Source: an uncultured Clostridium sp. (GTDB lineage Bacteria; Bacillota; Clostridia; Lachnospirales; Lachnospiraceae). Taken from it: 64,000 nucleotides of DNA. Where the stretch lies: contig NZ_URHZ01000006.1 of NCBI RefSeq assembly GCF_900547735.1, positions 1 through 64,000 of the forward strand. The letters are read 5' to 3'. Each line of letters opens with the position of its first letter. Positions within the stretch are counted from its first letter, which is position 1. The notes under the pieces are model-generated. The model worked only from the letters and a program-made list of their open reading frames with translations, searched no databases and was not told where the DNA came from. This document shows positions 32,519 through 40,442 of this stretch, in pieces. A program made the translations under genes and the position numbers.

Positions 32519-33718
32519 ATGGAATTATCTTTAAATCTTTATCAGTCAATGGCATTGGCGGTTGCAGTGTTTTACCTTGGAAGCTTTTTAAAAACAAGAG
32601 TCAAATTTTTTCAGAGGTATTGTATTCCGAGTCCTGTCATCGGCGGAATTATCTTTGCTGTATTAAGCCTGGTTTTCTATGAACTCGGAATTTTGAATCT
32701 TACGGTTGATACGACGCTTCAGAGTGTATTTATGAACCTGTTCTTTACAAGCGTCGGTTTTACCGCCGGGTTCAGCATGCTGAAAAAGGGAGGAAAAACC
32801 CTGGTAATCTTTATGGCGGCGGTTGCAGCCTTAATCACTATTCAGAATGTGTGCGGCGCGGTGCTCTGCAAAGCGTTCGGACTGAATCCGCTTATGGGGC
32901 TGGCCCTTGGTTCGCTCCCGCTGACGGGCGGCCATGGAACGTCTTCCGCATTTGGTCCCCTGCTGGAGAATATGGGGGTTGAGAATGCGCTGACGGTGGC
33001 CGTAGCGGCGGCAACCTATGGCCTGATTGCAGGCAATGTGATCGGAAACCCGCTGGCCAGCCGTAGAATCAGAAAGATGAATCTGAAAAGCCGCGGTTCC
33101 TCCGAAGTGGCGCAGGAGGCTATGGATGAGTTAAAGAAAAATACCGACGTCACGGAGAAACTTGATGTTGGAAAGGGAACGCTTGGTCTTGCGCTGTTAT
33201 TTGCCGCGACGGGAATCGGAACCCTGATCAGTATGGTATTTGAACTAGCGCATATTACATTGGCCTCTTATGTGGGAGCCATGCTGGTTGGTATTATTAT
33301 CAGAAATGTCTGTGACAGCAGAGAGGTAAAAATTCCGGTTCAGGAGATCAGCACGATCGGTTCCATCTCGCTTAATTTCTTTCTTGCACTTGCCATGATG
33401 GGAATGAAGCTGTACCAGCTTGCCGATTTGGCGATGCCGATGATCGTAATTCTTTTGGTACAAACCGTGCTGACCGGATTATTTGTATACTTTATTACCT
33501 TTAATCTCTGCGGCAGGGACTACGATGCGGCCGTTCTGTCGGCCGGACACTGCGGATTCGGAATGGGAGCCACGCCGAATGCAATGGCCAATATGGATTC
33601 CCTGACACAGGTATACGGTCCGTCCGCGAAAGCCTATCTTATCATTCCGGTCTGCGGCGGGTTTTTCACCGATATTATTAATTCACTGCTGATTACGGCC
33701 TTTATGAATTTCCTGTAA
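32519..33718 (+). CDS. gltS: Sodium/glutamate symporter
   Basis: A 399-residue inner-membrane carrier for Na+-coupled glutamate uptake. The start is ATG 32519 (MELSLNLYQ), behind GAAGGGGAGGGG; longer readings run through the leader hairpin. GltS-family marks are 'CIPSPVIGGIIFA' near residue 35, 'GLALGSLPLTGGHGTSSAFG' near 130 and the second-half 'AVLSAGHCGFGMGATPNAMA' near 340, the two pseudo-symmetric transport motifs. About 11 hydrophobic helices. It is followed by a strong terminator, so it is transcribed alone. The neighbouring GDH and glutamate racemase suggest the imported glutamate is both fermented and racemised. Confidence 0.95.
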   Translation: MELSLNLYQSMALAVAVFYLGSFLKTRVKFFQRYCIPSPVIGGIIFAVLSLVFYELGILNLTVDTTLQSVFMNLFFTSVGFTAGFSMLKKGGKTLVIFMAAVAALITIQNVCGAVLCKAFGLNPLMGLALGSLPLTGGHGTSSAFGPLLENMGVENALTVAVAAATYGLIAGNVIGNPLASRRIRKMNLKSRGSSEVAQEAMDELKKNTDVTEKLDVGKGTLGLALLFAATGIGTLISMVFELAHITLASYVGAMLVGIIIRNVCDSREVKIPVQEISTIGSISLNFFLALAMMGMKLYQLADLAMPMIVILLVQTVLTGLFVYFITFNLCGRDYDAAVLSAGHCGFGMGATPNAMANMDSLTQVYGPSAKAYLIIPVCGGFFTDIINSLLITAFMNFL

Positions 33719-33818
33719 TTTATGTCACGATTCGTTTTGCCGCAATATGTTTAGTGAAGTACGCTTATATCAATACCTTTTATTTTTGTAGCCGATGTAC
33801 TCGCGCTATGCTGATTTG

Positions 33819-33857
33819 AAAGGGTAGAAATCATATTCTGATTTCTACCCTTTTAAA
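33819..33857 (+). terminator. Terminator of gltS
   Basis: AAAGGGTAGAAATCA (33819-33833) pairs with TGATTTCTACCCTTT (33839-33853), followed by T and AAATT. A 15-pair stem with a five-base loop. Confidence 0.9.
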
Positions 33858-33943
33858 TTGAGTAAAATTCATCATTTCACCGGCGGCTGGCGGTGATTGG
33901 CTCACAAAGTTCATGTTCCATTATGTTTAAGGAGGTCAGAATT

Positions 33944-34762
33944 ATGGATAATCGTCCGGTTGGTATTTTTGATTCAGGAGTGGGAGGGCTGTCGGCCGTA
34001 AAAGCCATGCTTAAGGCGGCGCCCAATGAGAGTATTATTTATTTTGGGGACACAGCGCGCGTTCCTTATGGGAACAGGAGCAGAAATGAGATAACCTGCC
34101 TTTCAATGCAGGATGTGAATTTCCTTCGTATTTTTAATTTGAAAACAATTCTGATTGCATGCAATACCATAACGGCAAACTGTATTGATGCGCTCAGGGC
34201 GGCCAATCAGGATATTCCGATTATCGGCGTAGTGGAATCGGCGGCAAGTGCGGCCGCAGAAGCGACCAGAAATAATAAAATCGGTGTAATTGCAACACAG
34301 GCAACGGTGGAAAGCGGAATTTACAGGCAGAAACTCGAAGATACTCTGCCCGGGGTTAAGGTCTTTGAACAAAAATGCCCGAAGTTCGTCCCCTTAATCG
34401 AGAGCGGACATATAAGTCCGGATGATCCGAAGCTGATCCCGGTGGTGGAAGAATACTGCAGGGACCTGAAGGATGAGAATGTCGACGTGGTAATACTCGG
34501 CTGCACCCATTACCCGCTAATCCAGGAAGCCGTACGGAACTATATGGGCAGCGGCGTAACCCTGATCGATTCCGGAGGGGAATCCGTCAAAGCGGTGCTG
34601 GAGGGACTTTCGGAAAACAACCAGAAAGCGGCTCCTCTCGTCAAGGGAAGCGATAAGTATTTCTGCAGCGGGGACGTTGGAAGATTCGGCACCGTGGCAA
34701 ATATGTTTTTACAGAAGAATATCCAGCCGTATGCATCGGAAATTAATATAGAAAGATTCTAA
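33944..34762 (+). CDS. murI: Glutamate racemase
   Basis: A 272-residue enzyme interconverting L- and D-glutamate without cofactor. The start is ATG 33944 (MDNRPVGIFDSG), behind AAGGAGG. The two catalytic cysteines are visible in 'IACNTITANCIDALR' (near residue 72) and 'ILGCTHYPLI' (near 183); 'FDSGVGGLSAVKAML' and 'YFGDTARVPYGNRS' give the substrate-binding loops. D-glutamate is needed for peptidoglycan, but here the gene sits between gltS and, across folD, a D-glutamate cyclase, so the product may also feed D-glutamate turnover. Transcribed in the same direction as folD, 130 bases apart. Confidence 0.95.
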   Translation: MDNRPVGIFDSGVGGLSAVKAMLKAAPNESIIYFGDTARVPYGNRSRNEITCLSMQDVNFLRIFNLKTILIACNTITANCIDALRAANQDIPIIGVVESAASAAAEATRNNKIGVIATQATVESGIYRQKLEDTLPGVKVFEQKCPKFVPLIESGHISPDDPKLIPVVEEYCRDLKDENVDVVILGCTHYPLIQEAVRNYMGSGVTLIDSGGESVKAVLEGLSENNQKAAPLVKGSDKYFCSGDVGRFGTVANMFLQKNIQPYASEINIERF

Positions 34763-34892
34763 GTGTTTGTTTGCAGGGGAGAGTTCATGAGGTGTTTTCG
34801 TACATTTTTGCATCAACATCCCGAGTTTTGCCGGAGCGAAACGGCATTTGAATAATCAGAATAATCACGATTTTAAAACAGGAGGTAGATCC

Positions 34893-35753
34893 ATGGCTGA
34901 AATACTAGATGGTAAGGAAGTGGCCGCCAGATTGACGGAAGAACTCAGAATGAGGGCGGAAAACTTAAAAAGCAGGGGCGTAGTGCCAAAGTTGGCGATA
35001 GTGCGGGTGGGAGAAAGGGTCAGTGACGTCAAATACGAACAGAGCGCGGCGAAGAAATGCGCGAAAATCGGGATTGAGGTGGAACTGTTCCATCTGGGCG
35101 TAGAGGCTTCACAGGAGGAGCTGATTGCCGCGATAGAAGCGGTGAACCGGGACGGTTCTATCCATGGCTGCCTGATATTCAGGCCGTTCCCCGAAGGATT
35201 TGACGATGCACTGATACGTTCGAAGCTGGACCCGGACAAGGATGTGGACGGAATCACCAATGGCTCCCTGTCGGGCGTTTTTACCGGGACGAGGACGGGG
35301 TATACCCCCTGTACCGCAGACGCCTGCATGAGAATCCTGGAACATTACGGCTATGATCTGGAAGGGAAAAATGTGGTTGTCATAGGGGCAAGCCTTGTGG
35401 TCGGAAGACCGCTGGCCCTGATGTTTCTGACCAGAGAGGCCACGGTTTCACTCTGCCATATTAAGACACGGGACGTCAAACGTTATTGTGACAATGCCGA
35501 TATCATCGTATCCGCCGCAGGACATGCGGGGCTTGTCACAAGGAATATGGTGAAGCCGGGACAGACCGTTCTCGATGTAGGCATTAATGTAAATAAAGAA
35601 GGAAAACTGTGCGGTGATGTTGATTTTGACGCGGCCGCCGAAGTCGTGGACGCAATTACTCCCGTGCCGGGAGGCGTCGGCTCCGTGACAACTTCCGTGC
35701 TGGCAATGCATACGATAGAGGCGGCGGAAGCTGCATGGGCTCAAAAGAACTGA
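34893..35753 (+). CDS. FolD-like protein lacking the canonical catalytic Lys and Gln
   Basis: A 286-residue homologue of methylene-THF dehydrogenase/cyclohydrolase, start ATG 34893 (MAEILDG) behind AGGAGG. The fold marks are clear: 'PDKDVDGIT' (near 110), 'GASLVVGRPLALMFL' for the NAD(P) site (near 168) and 'TPVPGGVGSVTTSVL' (near 263). But in the active site the usual YxxxK is YEQSA (near 50-54), so the lysine essential for cyclohydrolase is absent; the usual VQLPLP is IFRPFP, removing the partner glutamine; and PCTPxG is PCTADA. I recall similar sequences annotated as FolD in other Lachnospiraceae, so this may be a lineage-wide variant rather than a one-off. It may be a dehydrogenase only, or act on another folate. 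Downstream of murI. Confidence 0.85.
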   Translation: MAEILDGKEVAARLTEELRMRAENLKSRGVVPKLAIVRVGERVSDVKYEQSAAKKCAKIGIEVELFHLGVEASQEELIAAIEAVNRDGSIHGCLIFRPFPEGFDDALIRSKLDPDKDVDGITNGSLSGVFTGTRTGYTPCTADACMRILEHYGYDLEGKNVVVIGASLVVGRPLALMFLTREATVSLCHIKTRDVKRYCDNADIIVSAAGHAGLVTRNMVKPGQTVLDVGINVNKEGKLCGDVDFDAAAEVVDAITPVPGGVGSVTTSVLAMHTIEAAEAAWAQKN

Positions 35754-35829
35754 GAATACACAGAACTACGCAGAGCGCTATAAAAGGCAGTCACCCGGAG
35801 CTCAAGTAGGGACAGATAAGGGTTATGAA

Positions 35830-35886
35830 AATAAGAGTAAGGTATCAAAGTGTCTATGGACGCTTAATTAACCTTACTCTTATTAA
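35830..35886. terminator. Bidirectional terminator between folD and the D-glutamate cyclase gene
   Basis: AATAAGAGTAAGGT (35830-35843) pairs perfectly with ACCTTACTCTTATT (35871-35884) around a 27-base loop. The genes on either side converge on it. Confidence 0.85.
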
Positions 35887-35980
35887 AGGCGGTAATCTGT
35901 CGACTGAGTGTGCAGTTTATCATTCCGGCACGTGAGTTGTCTGTCCTTTATAATCAATTCTCATGCCTGAAAGGGTCCTT

Positions 35981-36931
35981 TTATCTGTGATTTAACATCA
36001 AATGCCGCTCTTTACGCCTGCCGTCCGGAATAAAGAGAAAAGGTCCCGCTTTCATTTCATCCAGAGTCCTTTTGGTCAGTTCCGACACGGCTCTCAGGAC
36101 GGACAGATGGGTGGCCAGGTCCAGATGGTCTACGGACAGGGTTCTTTGTTTCGTGCATCCGTCTACGCCGCCGGCGTCCACGACATGGCGGAGGAGTTCA
36201 GCTTCCTTTTCCTCTGAAGGAAGCAGGAAACGGCCGGTATTAATTGAGAGGAGAGCGGAGAGCCCCCATCCCCACCAGTTGGAAACGCCGCTTGCCAGAG
36301 CAAGTTCGGCCGATTCCAAGGCGCAGATTTCACTGCCGCAGGGAACATTTTCAAGGATTTGACGGCGGAAAGCGCCCATTCCCATCTCGTTGCCTCCATC
36401 TCCAATTGAGATGGTATGCGCTCCGCTCTTTTTTGCTTCGGATAAGAAGGAAGAAGAATCCGCAATCATATCATCAATGATTTCGCCGCGCATGTTGTGG
36501 TAATGGCCGTCCGATGCCTTCCCGGGCCGTTCCAGGCTGATAAAATGTGTCGGCCTGAATTCATAAAGAACCGTCCGGATAAAAGATAACGTATCATTGT
36601 CCGGAAGCAGTACGAGAGAAGCTCTGGGAGCGGCAAAATGCAACGCCTCTTTTAAAAGAGGGTAGGAGGCGGTATCCGTAACGACAACGGTCTGGCACCC
36701 GGTTTTTGTCAGCGCCGAAGCGAGGTTGGCGGTGCCGGACGGTCCATCCGTTTCACCGATAAAAGTTCCGTCCGGCATACGGACCGGAAAACCGGTCAAA
36801 ATCACCGCACGCCTGGCGTCTGCAAGGACAGAGGCCGTCTCAGTAAGCGGTGAAGCGGGAAGCGAGGCTAAAAGGCCGCGTCCTCCCATATCCTGTTTCA
36901 TAATCAAGTCCAGGGTCTTATAAAAGTTCAT
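35981..36931 (-). CDS. D-glutamate cyclase (DUF4392 family)
   Basis: A 316-residue stand-alone homologue of the C-terminal domain of vertebrate D-glutamate cyclase, which interconverts D-glutamate and 5-oxo-D-proline. Family marks are 'GETDGPSGTANLASAL' (near 60-75), 'SLERPGKASDGHYHNMRGE' (near 133-151), 'ISIGDGGNEMGMG' (near 175-187) and 'NWWGWGLSAL' (near 220). Start 36931 follows GGAGG at good spacing. The gene is transcribed alone from a strong promoter at 37112-37140, behind a folded leader with a terminator. It faces murI-folD across a terminator. Activity is known for the vertebrate enzyme; for this bacterial member it is inferred. Confidence 0.88.
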   Translation of the reverse strand: MNFYKTLDLIMKQDMGGRGLLASLPASPLTETASVLADARRAVILTGFPVRMPDGTFIGETDGPSGTANLASALTKTGCQTVVVTDTASYPLLKEALHFAAPRASLVLLPDNDTLSFIRTVLYEFRPTHFISLERPGKASDGHYHNMRGEIIDDMIADSSSFLSEAKKSGAHTISIGDGGNEMGMGAFRRQILENVPCGSEICALESAELALASGVSNWWGWGLSALLSINTGRFLLPSEEKEAELLRHVVDAGGVDGCTKQRTLSVDHLDLATHLSVLRAVSELTKRTLDEMKAGPFLFIPDGRRKERHLMLNHR

Positions 36932-36994
36932 AACATCAATCCTCCAGGTATTTGCATAATGCAGATATGCGCAGCTTTTTTATCCGCAGGATAA

Positions 36995-37104
36995 ATCCTG
37001 AAAATAAAAAAAGACCCACGCATCCTGTAAAGATTCATGGCTCTTATTTACGGAGGGAACATCCGGGCAGGAGTCCCGATAAATAAAAGAATCAATTTGT
37101 ATTC
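36995..37104 (-). ncRNA. Folded leader RNA with terminator before the D-glutamate cyclase gene (candidate riboswitch/attenuator)
   Basis: In the transcript, bases 37089-37080 (CUUUUAUUUA) pair with 37050-37041 (UAAAUAAGAG), ten pairs with one wobble, enclosing a GC-rich core with CGGG/CCCG and a GGATGTTCCCTCCG single strand. A second hairpin (37043-37013: GAGCCATG with CGTGGGTC) is followed by seven Us. The two stems share GAG at 37043-37041, so they compete. I match it to no known riboswitch class. Confidence 0.55.
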
Positions 37105-37111
37105 CATCCTT

Positions 37112-37140
37112 ATTGTAGTGGATGGGGAGGGATTTGTCAA
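37112..37140 (-). promoter_or_regulatory. Promoter of the D-glutamate cyclase gene
   Basis: On the minus strand TTGACA (37140-37135), 17 bases, then TACAAT (37117-37112). Transcription would start near 37105, leaving a leader of about 170 bases. Confidence 0.85.
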
Positions 37141-37211
37141 ATGGTATTTAAGTTGAGATGCGGGGACGCCTGGGGGAGATGGCGGACGGGGGACTGAAGA
37201 CTCACAACCAA

Positions 37212-37250
37212 GAGGCTGCCCAAACGTTTGTTTTGCGTTTGGGCAGCCTC
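37212..37250. terminator. Hairpin terminator after the purF-like gene
   Basis: GAGGCTGCCCAAACG (37212-37226) pairs perfectly with CGTTTGGGCAGCCTC (37236-37250). It follows the purF-like stop on the minus strand; the T-tail is weak. Confidence 0.75.
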
Positions 37251-37275
37251 CCTATCTGTTTAAAAACCCCTGATA

Positions 37276-38682
37276 TTATTCTTTCCCGCTCCAGCAATAA
37301 GTACAGAGCTTGCATGGTGAAATCCCGATGGAAGCGACTAAATCGTCAAGTCTGTGGTACTGAAGTGTCGTGAAGTTGAGTTTTTTCCGGATGCATTCTA
37401 TCATGTCCTTATAATTCTGGCTGTCTGGATTCGCGTAATCTGCCAGGACCTCGGCCGATACGTTGTCGCCCTCGCGATCTCTTATGATCCTTCTGGTAAT
37501 CAGGTCCAGATCGGAGTTGGAACGTGAGAAGTTCAGGTATTTACATCCGAATAAAAGCGGCGGACAGGCAGGGCGGATATGGACCTCCTTGGCTCCGCTC
37601 TGGTATAAAAATTCCGTTGTCTCGCTGAGCTGTGTGCCGCGTACAATGGAGTCGTCGATTAAGAGAAGACTCTTGCCTCGGATTAGGGAGTCAACCGGAA
37701 TCAGCTTCATACGGGCGATCAGGCTTCTCTGGTTCTGGCTGGTCGGCATGAAGGAGCGCGGCCAGGTTGGGGTGTATTTAATGAAAGGACGTGAAAATGG
37801 AATGCCGGATTCGTTGGCATATCCGATTGCATGGGCGATACCGGAATCCGGGATGCCGGCTACCAGGTCCGCCTGCGCATGATCGCGTTTCGCCAGCATA
37901 CGGCCGCAGTTGTAGCGCATCTCCTCCACATTGATTCCCTCGTAGGAGGAGGTCGGGTATCCGTAGTATACCCAGAGGAAGGAACAGATTTTCATTTCTT
38001 CCCTGGCAGGGCTTAAGACTTCCAGGCCATCCGGCTTCATCAGGACGATCTCACCCGGGCCCAGCTCCCGATAGTCGGAATAGCCCAGATTAATAAAGGA
38101 AAAACTTTCAAAGGCAGCACAGTATGCGCCTTCTTTTCTTCCGATGACGGCAGGGGTGCGCCCAAGCCTGTCCCTGGAAATATAGACGCCTTCCGGAGTC
38201 AGTAAAAGGATGGTCATGGATCCTTTGATCTTTTCCTGAGCCAGAAGAAGACCGTCTACAATGGATTCAGCCTGGTTGATGATGGCGGCAACCAGTTCGG
38301 TTGAGTTGATCTTGCCTCCGCTCATCTCAAGAAAATGAATGTGGCCTTTTTCATAAGCTTCTCTTACGAGTTCTTCCTGGTTGGCAATTTTACCAACGGT
38401 CGTGATGGCATAGCTTCCCAGATGAGACTGAATTAAGAGCGGCTGCGGCTCCATATCGGAAATACAGGCGATGCCCATATTGCCTTTCAGTTCTTCCGCA
38501 TCCCTTTCGAATTTCGTACGGAACGGAGAATTCTCAATATTATGAATAGAACGGTTAAAACCATCGGGGCCATAGACGGCCATACCGCCTCTTCTTGTTC
38601 CCAGATGAGAATGGTAATCTACGCCGAAAAACAGATCCATTGTACAGTTTGTCTTAGATGCAACACTGAAAAATCCACCCAT
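37276..38682 (-). CDS. PurF-like amidophosphoribosyltransferase without the glutaminase cysteine
   Basis: A 468-residue PurF homologue, start 38682 behind AAAGGAAG. In PurF the mature N-terminus is a cysteine that hydrolyses glutamine; here the protein begins MGGFFSVAS, so the CGIFG motif has become GGFFS and the glutaminase should be dead. The rest of the N-terminal Ntn domain ('LGTRRGGMAVYG') remains. The phosphoribosyltransferase part is intact, with the PRPP loop 'LLLIDDSIVRGTQL' near 345. Cysteines in 'RPACPPLLFGCKY' and the C-terminal 'CKLCTYCW' resemble the Fe-S ligands of the B. subtilis enzyme. It may use free ammonia, or act on another substrate. I recall similar GGFF-type PurF paralogues in other Clostridia. 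Its leader carries hairpins and a 92-base dispersed repeat. Confidence 0.9.
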   Translation of the reverse strand: MGGFFSVASKTNCTMDLFFGVDYHSHLGTRRGGMAVYGPDGFNRSIHNIENSPFRTKFERDAEELKGNMGIACISDMEPQPLLIQSHLGSYAITTVGKIANQEELVREAYEKGHIHFLEMSGGKINSTELVAAIINQAESIVDGLLLAQEKIKGSMTILLLTPEGVYISRDRLGRTPAVIGRKEGAYCAAFESFSFINLGYSDYRELGPGEIVLMKPDGLEVLSPAREEMKICSFLWVYYGYPTSSYEGINVEEMRYNCGRMLAKRDHAQADLVAGIPDSGIAHAIGYANESGIPFSRPFIKYTPTWPRSFMPTSQNQRSLIARMKLIPVDSLIRGKSLLLIDDSIVRGTQLSETTEFLYQSGAKEVHIRPACPPLLFGCKYLNFSRSNSDLDLITRRIIRDREGDNVSAEVLADYANPDSQNYKDMIECIRKKLNFTTLQYHRLDDLVASIGISPCKLCTYCWSGKE

Positions 38683-38726
38683 TTTTAACTTCCTTTCAAT
38701 ATTTGGTAAGTTTATTTTTTATTCAT

Positions 38727-38818
38727 AGGAAATTATGTCCTATGAATAAAAAAACGCTCTGCGAGGATGCACATGCCGCGCAGAGGTAAATAGTTGCTGA
38801 AGCAACCGCGCGGCAGCG
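38727..38818 (-). repeat. 92-base dispersed repeat C, copy 1
   Basis: By hand alignment it differs from the inverted copy at 47071-47162 at 7 of 92 positions, with no gaps. On the minus strand it contains CTCTGCG...CGCAGAG (38785-38757) followed by CGTTTTTTT, a terminator-like hairpin inside the purF-like leader. Confidence 0.9.
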
Positions 38819-38822
38819 CAGG

Positions 38823-38847
38823 AATCCCGCAAGCGGGATTCTTTATT
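38823..38847. terminator. Short GC-rich hairpin in the purF-like leader
   Basis: AATCCCGC (38823-38830) pairs with GCGGGATT (38833-38840), followed on the plus strand by CTTTATT. It adjoins repeat C. Confidence 0.5.
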
Positions 38848-38912
38848 CTGTTGATCTTATATCTGAAGATACAAATTTTTTGCATGCTTGTAAGAATAAG
38901 AACATCATTTTC

Positions 38913-38942
38913 ATCATAGCATATATTAGGGGGATTGGACAA
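38913..38942 (-). promoter_or_regulatory. Probable promoter of the purF-like gene
   Basis: On the minus strand TTGTCC (38942-38937), 18 bases, then TATGAT (38918-38913). It would give a leader of about 225 bases holding two hairpins and repeat C. Confidence 0.6.
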
Positions 38943-39121
38943 TAGAGTTTATTTATTAAAAATTTTAATAGATAACCCCGGTTTTCATGATAATGCACTG
39001 TTTGGCAGAAAAAGGCAGTAGAAATACCGCAATTCGGGTAAAACGGGGTTCCTTTGAGGGAACGCATGTGGTACAATTGGTGCAATATAATGAAAAACAT
39101 ACTCTGCAGTTTTCATTATTG

Positions 39122-39162
39122 AGTGGCGATGAAAAGTTCGCGAAGCGTGCTTTTCGTTGTTA
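39122..39162 (-). repeat. Dispersed repeat family B, copy 3
   Basis: The minus strand reads AACAACGAAAAGCACGCTTC then GCGAACTTTTCATCGCCACTC, matching the copy at 28657. It lies 43 bases upstream of the deacetylase start. Confidence 0.75.
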
Positions 39163-39204
39163 TCAGTGCTGGCAACAAAAATTTTCTAAGTTGAGGAGAG
39201 GAAA

Positions 39205-40194
39205 ATGATTAAGTTAAACGCAAAAACAGGAAAAAGAATGGCGGCCATGCTTCTGGCGGCGGCCTTTATGATTGCAGCGGCGCCTGCTACGTATGCGGAC
39301 GGGCCGTCCGGTCCGGCGTCGGATACAACGATAGTGGAAAGTACAAAGAATGCAGCCACGGGCCCTGGAGCCCAGAATCAGGAACAGCAGGCGGGACAGG
39401 CAGAGCAGCAGCCGGTACAACCCGAGCAGCAGCCGGTACAGCCCGAACAGCAGCCGGTACAGCCGGAGCAGCAGCCCACACAGCCGGAGCAGCAGCCCAC
39501 ACAGCCGGAGCAGCAGCCCGCTCAGCCGGAACAACAGCCGGCTCAGTCGACGGAGGGACTTGTTGCGAGCGGAGGCCGCTATCTTGATCCAACCAAGCCG
39601 ATGGTAGCCCTGACTTTTGACGACGGCCCTTATGCACCGGTAGGAAACAGGATTATGGACAGTCTGGAACAGAATAACGGACGGGCTACATTTTTCGTCG
39701 TAGGCAACCGCGTCGCATCCTACAAGACGGAGATCAAGAGGATGCATGACAACGGCCACGAAATCGGCAACCACACATATGAGCACAAATATCTGAATAA
39801 GCTGGACGCAGCCCAGATCCGCAGCCAGATAGAGCGCGGCAATCAGGCGGTGGCCGCGGTCACAGGAGAGTCTCCGGCTCTTGTACGTCTTCCGGGAGGC
39901 AGCAAGAACAACACGGTACTGGCCAACATCAATCAGCCGATTATCATGTGGAATATCGACACCCTGGACTGGAAGACAAAGAATGCGTCCAAAACCATCC
40001 AGTCGGTGCTCGGCAGTGTAAAGGACGGCGATATTGTACTGATGCATGAGCTTTACACGGCTTCCGGTGACGCCGCCGTAGCGCTGATTCCGGCGCTGAG
40101 AGAGCGGGGGTACCAGCTTGTAACGGTCAGCGAACTGGCCAGATTCAGAGGCGGCCTCAGCAATAAAGGAGTTTACTACAGCTTCCCCAGGTAG
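39205..40194 (+). CDS. Secreted polysaccharide deacetylase (NodB domain)
   Basis: A 329-residue exported enzyme, start ATG 39205 behind GAGGAGAGG. The signal peptide covers residues 1-31 (MAAMLLAAAFMIAAAPATYA). Residues about 55-115 are a Gln/Pro linker of repeated PEQQPx Q hexapeptides. The NodB domain follows: motif 1 'LTFDDGP' (near 137), motif 2 'GNHTYEHKYL' with the metal-binding HxxxH (near 190), motif 3 'VRLPGGS' (near 228) and the late 'IVLMHELY'. It probably removes N-acetyl groups from peptidoglycan or another extracellular chitin-like polymer, which often gives lysozyme resistance. Transcribed alone and ended by a strong terminator. Confidence 0.93.
   Translation: MIKLNAKTGKRMAAMLLAAAFMIAAAPATYADGPSGPASDTTIVESTKNAATGPGAQNQEQQAGQAEQQPVQPEQQPVQPEQQPVQPEQQPTQPEQQPTQPEQQPAQPEQQPAQSTEGLVASGGRYLDPTKPMVALTFDDGPYAPVGNRIMDSLEQNNGRATFFVVGNRVASYKTEIKRMHDNGHEIGNHTYEHKYLNKLDAAQIRSQIERGNQAVAAVTGESPALVRLPGGSKNNTVLANINQPIIMWNIDTLDWKTKNASKTIQSVLGSVKDGDIVLMHELYTASGDAAVALIPALRERGYQLVTVSELARFRGGLSNKGVYYSFPR
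39412..39552 (+). repeat. 18-base in-frame tandem repeat in the deacetylase linker
   Basis: About seven to eight copies of a unit close to CAGCCGGTACAGCCCGAG encode the hexapeptide QQPVQPE and variants. The third codon position varies, so it is older than the most recent slippage. Confidence 0.85.
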
Positions 40195-40278
40195 TGGCGC
40201 GAACCGCTGTTTTATGCCGATTCTTTGCATCTCGGAGCGGTGATTATGAAGTACGGAACCTTTATGAACCAAATTGAT

Positions 40279-40336
40279 AAAAAGCAGCAGCACAGGCTGG
40301 AAATCTCTGAATTCCCGCCTGTGCTGCTGCTTTTTT
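40279..40336 (+). terminator. Terminator of the deacetylase gene
   Basis: AAAAAGCAGCAGCACAGGC (40279-40297) pairs with GCCTGTGCTGCTGC (40317-40330) followed by TTTTTT. Confidence 0.93.
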
Positions 40337-40442
40337 AAATCTTTGTCCCGGGCAAAAGAATTTTTTCATGCATTCTTTACTCCCATAAACCGTCCCACCG
40401 GAATATCCTAAAGTAAAGAAGGAAGAAAGCTGGGCATATTTT

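Noticed and set aside
39214..40293. Long open frame of 359 codons antisense to the deacetylase
   Set aside because: It has a Cys/Leu/Arg composition typical of a mirror frame, no ribosome site, and the plus-strand frame has clear NodB motifs.
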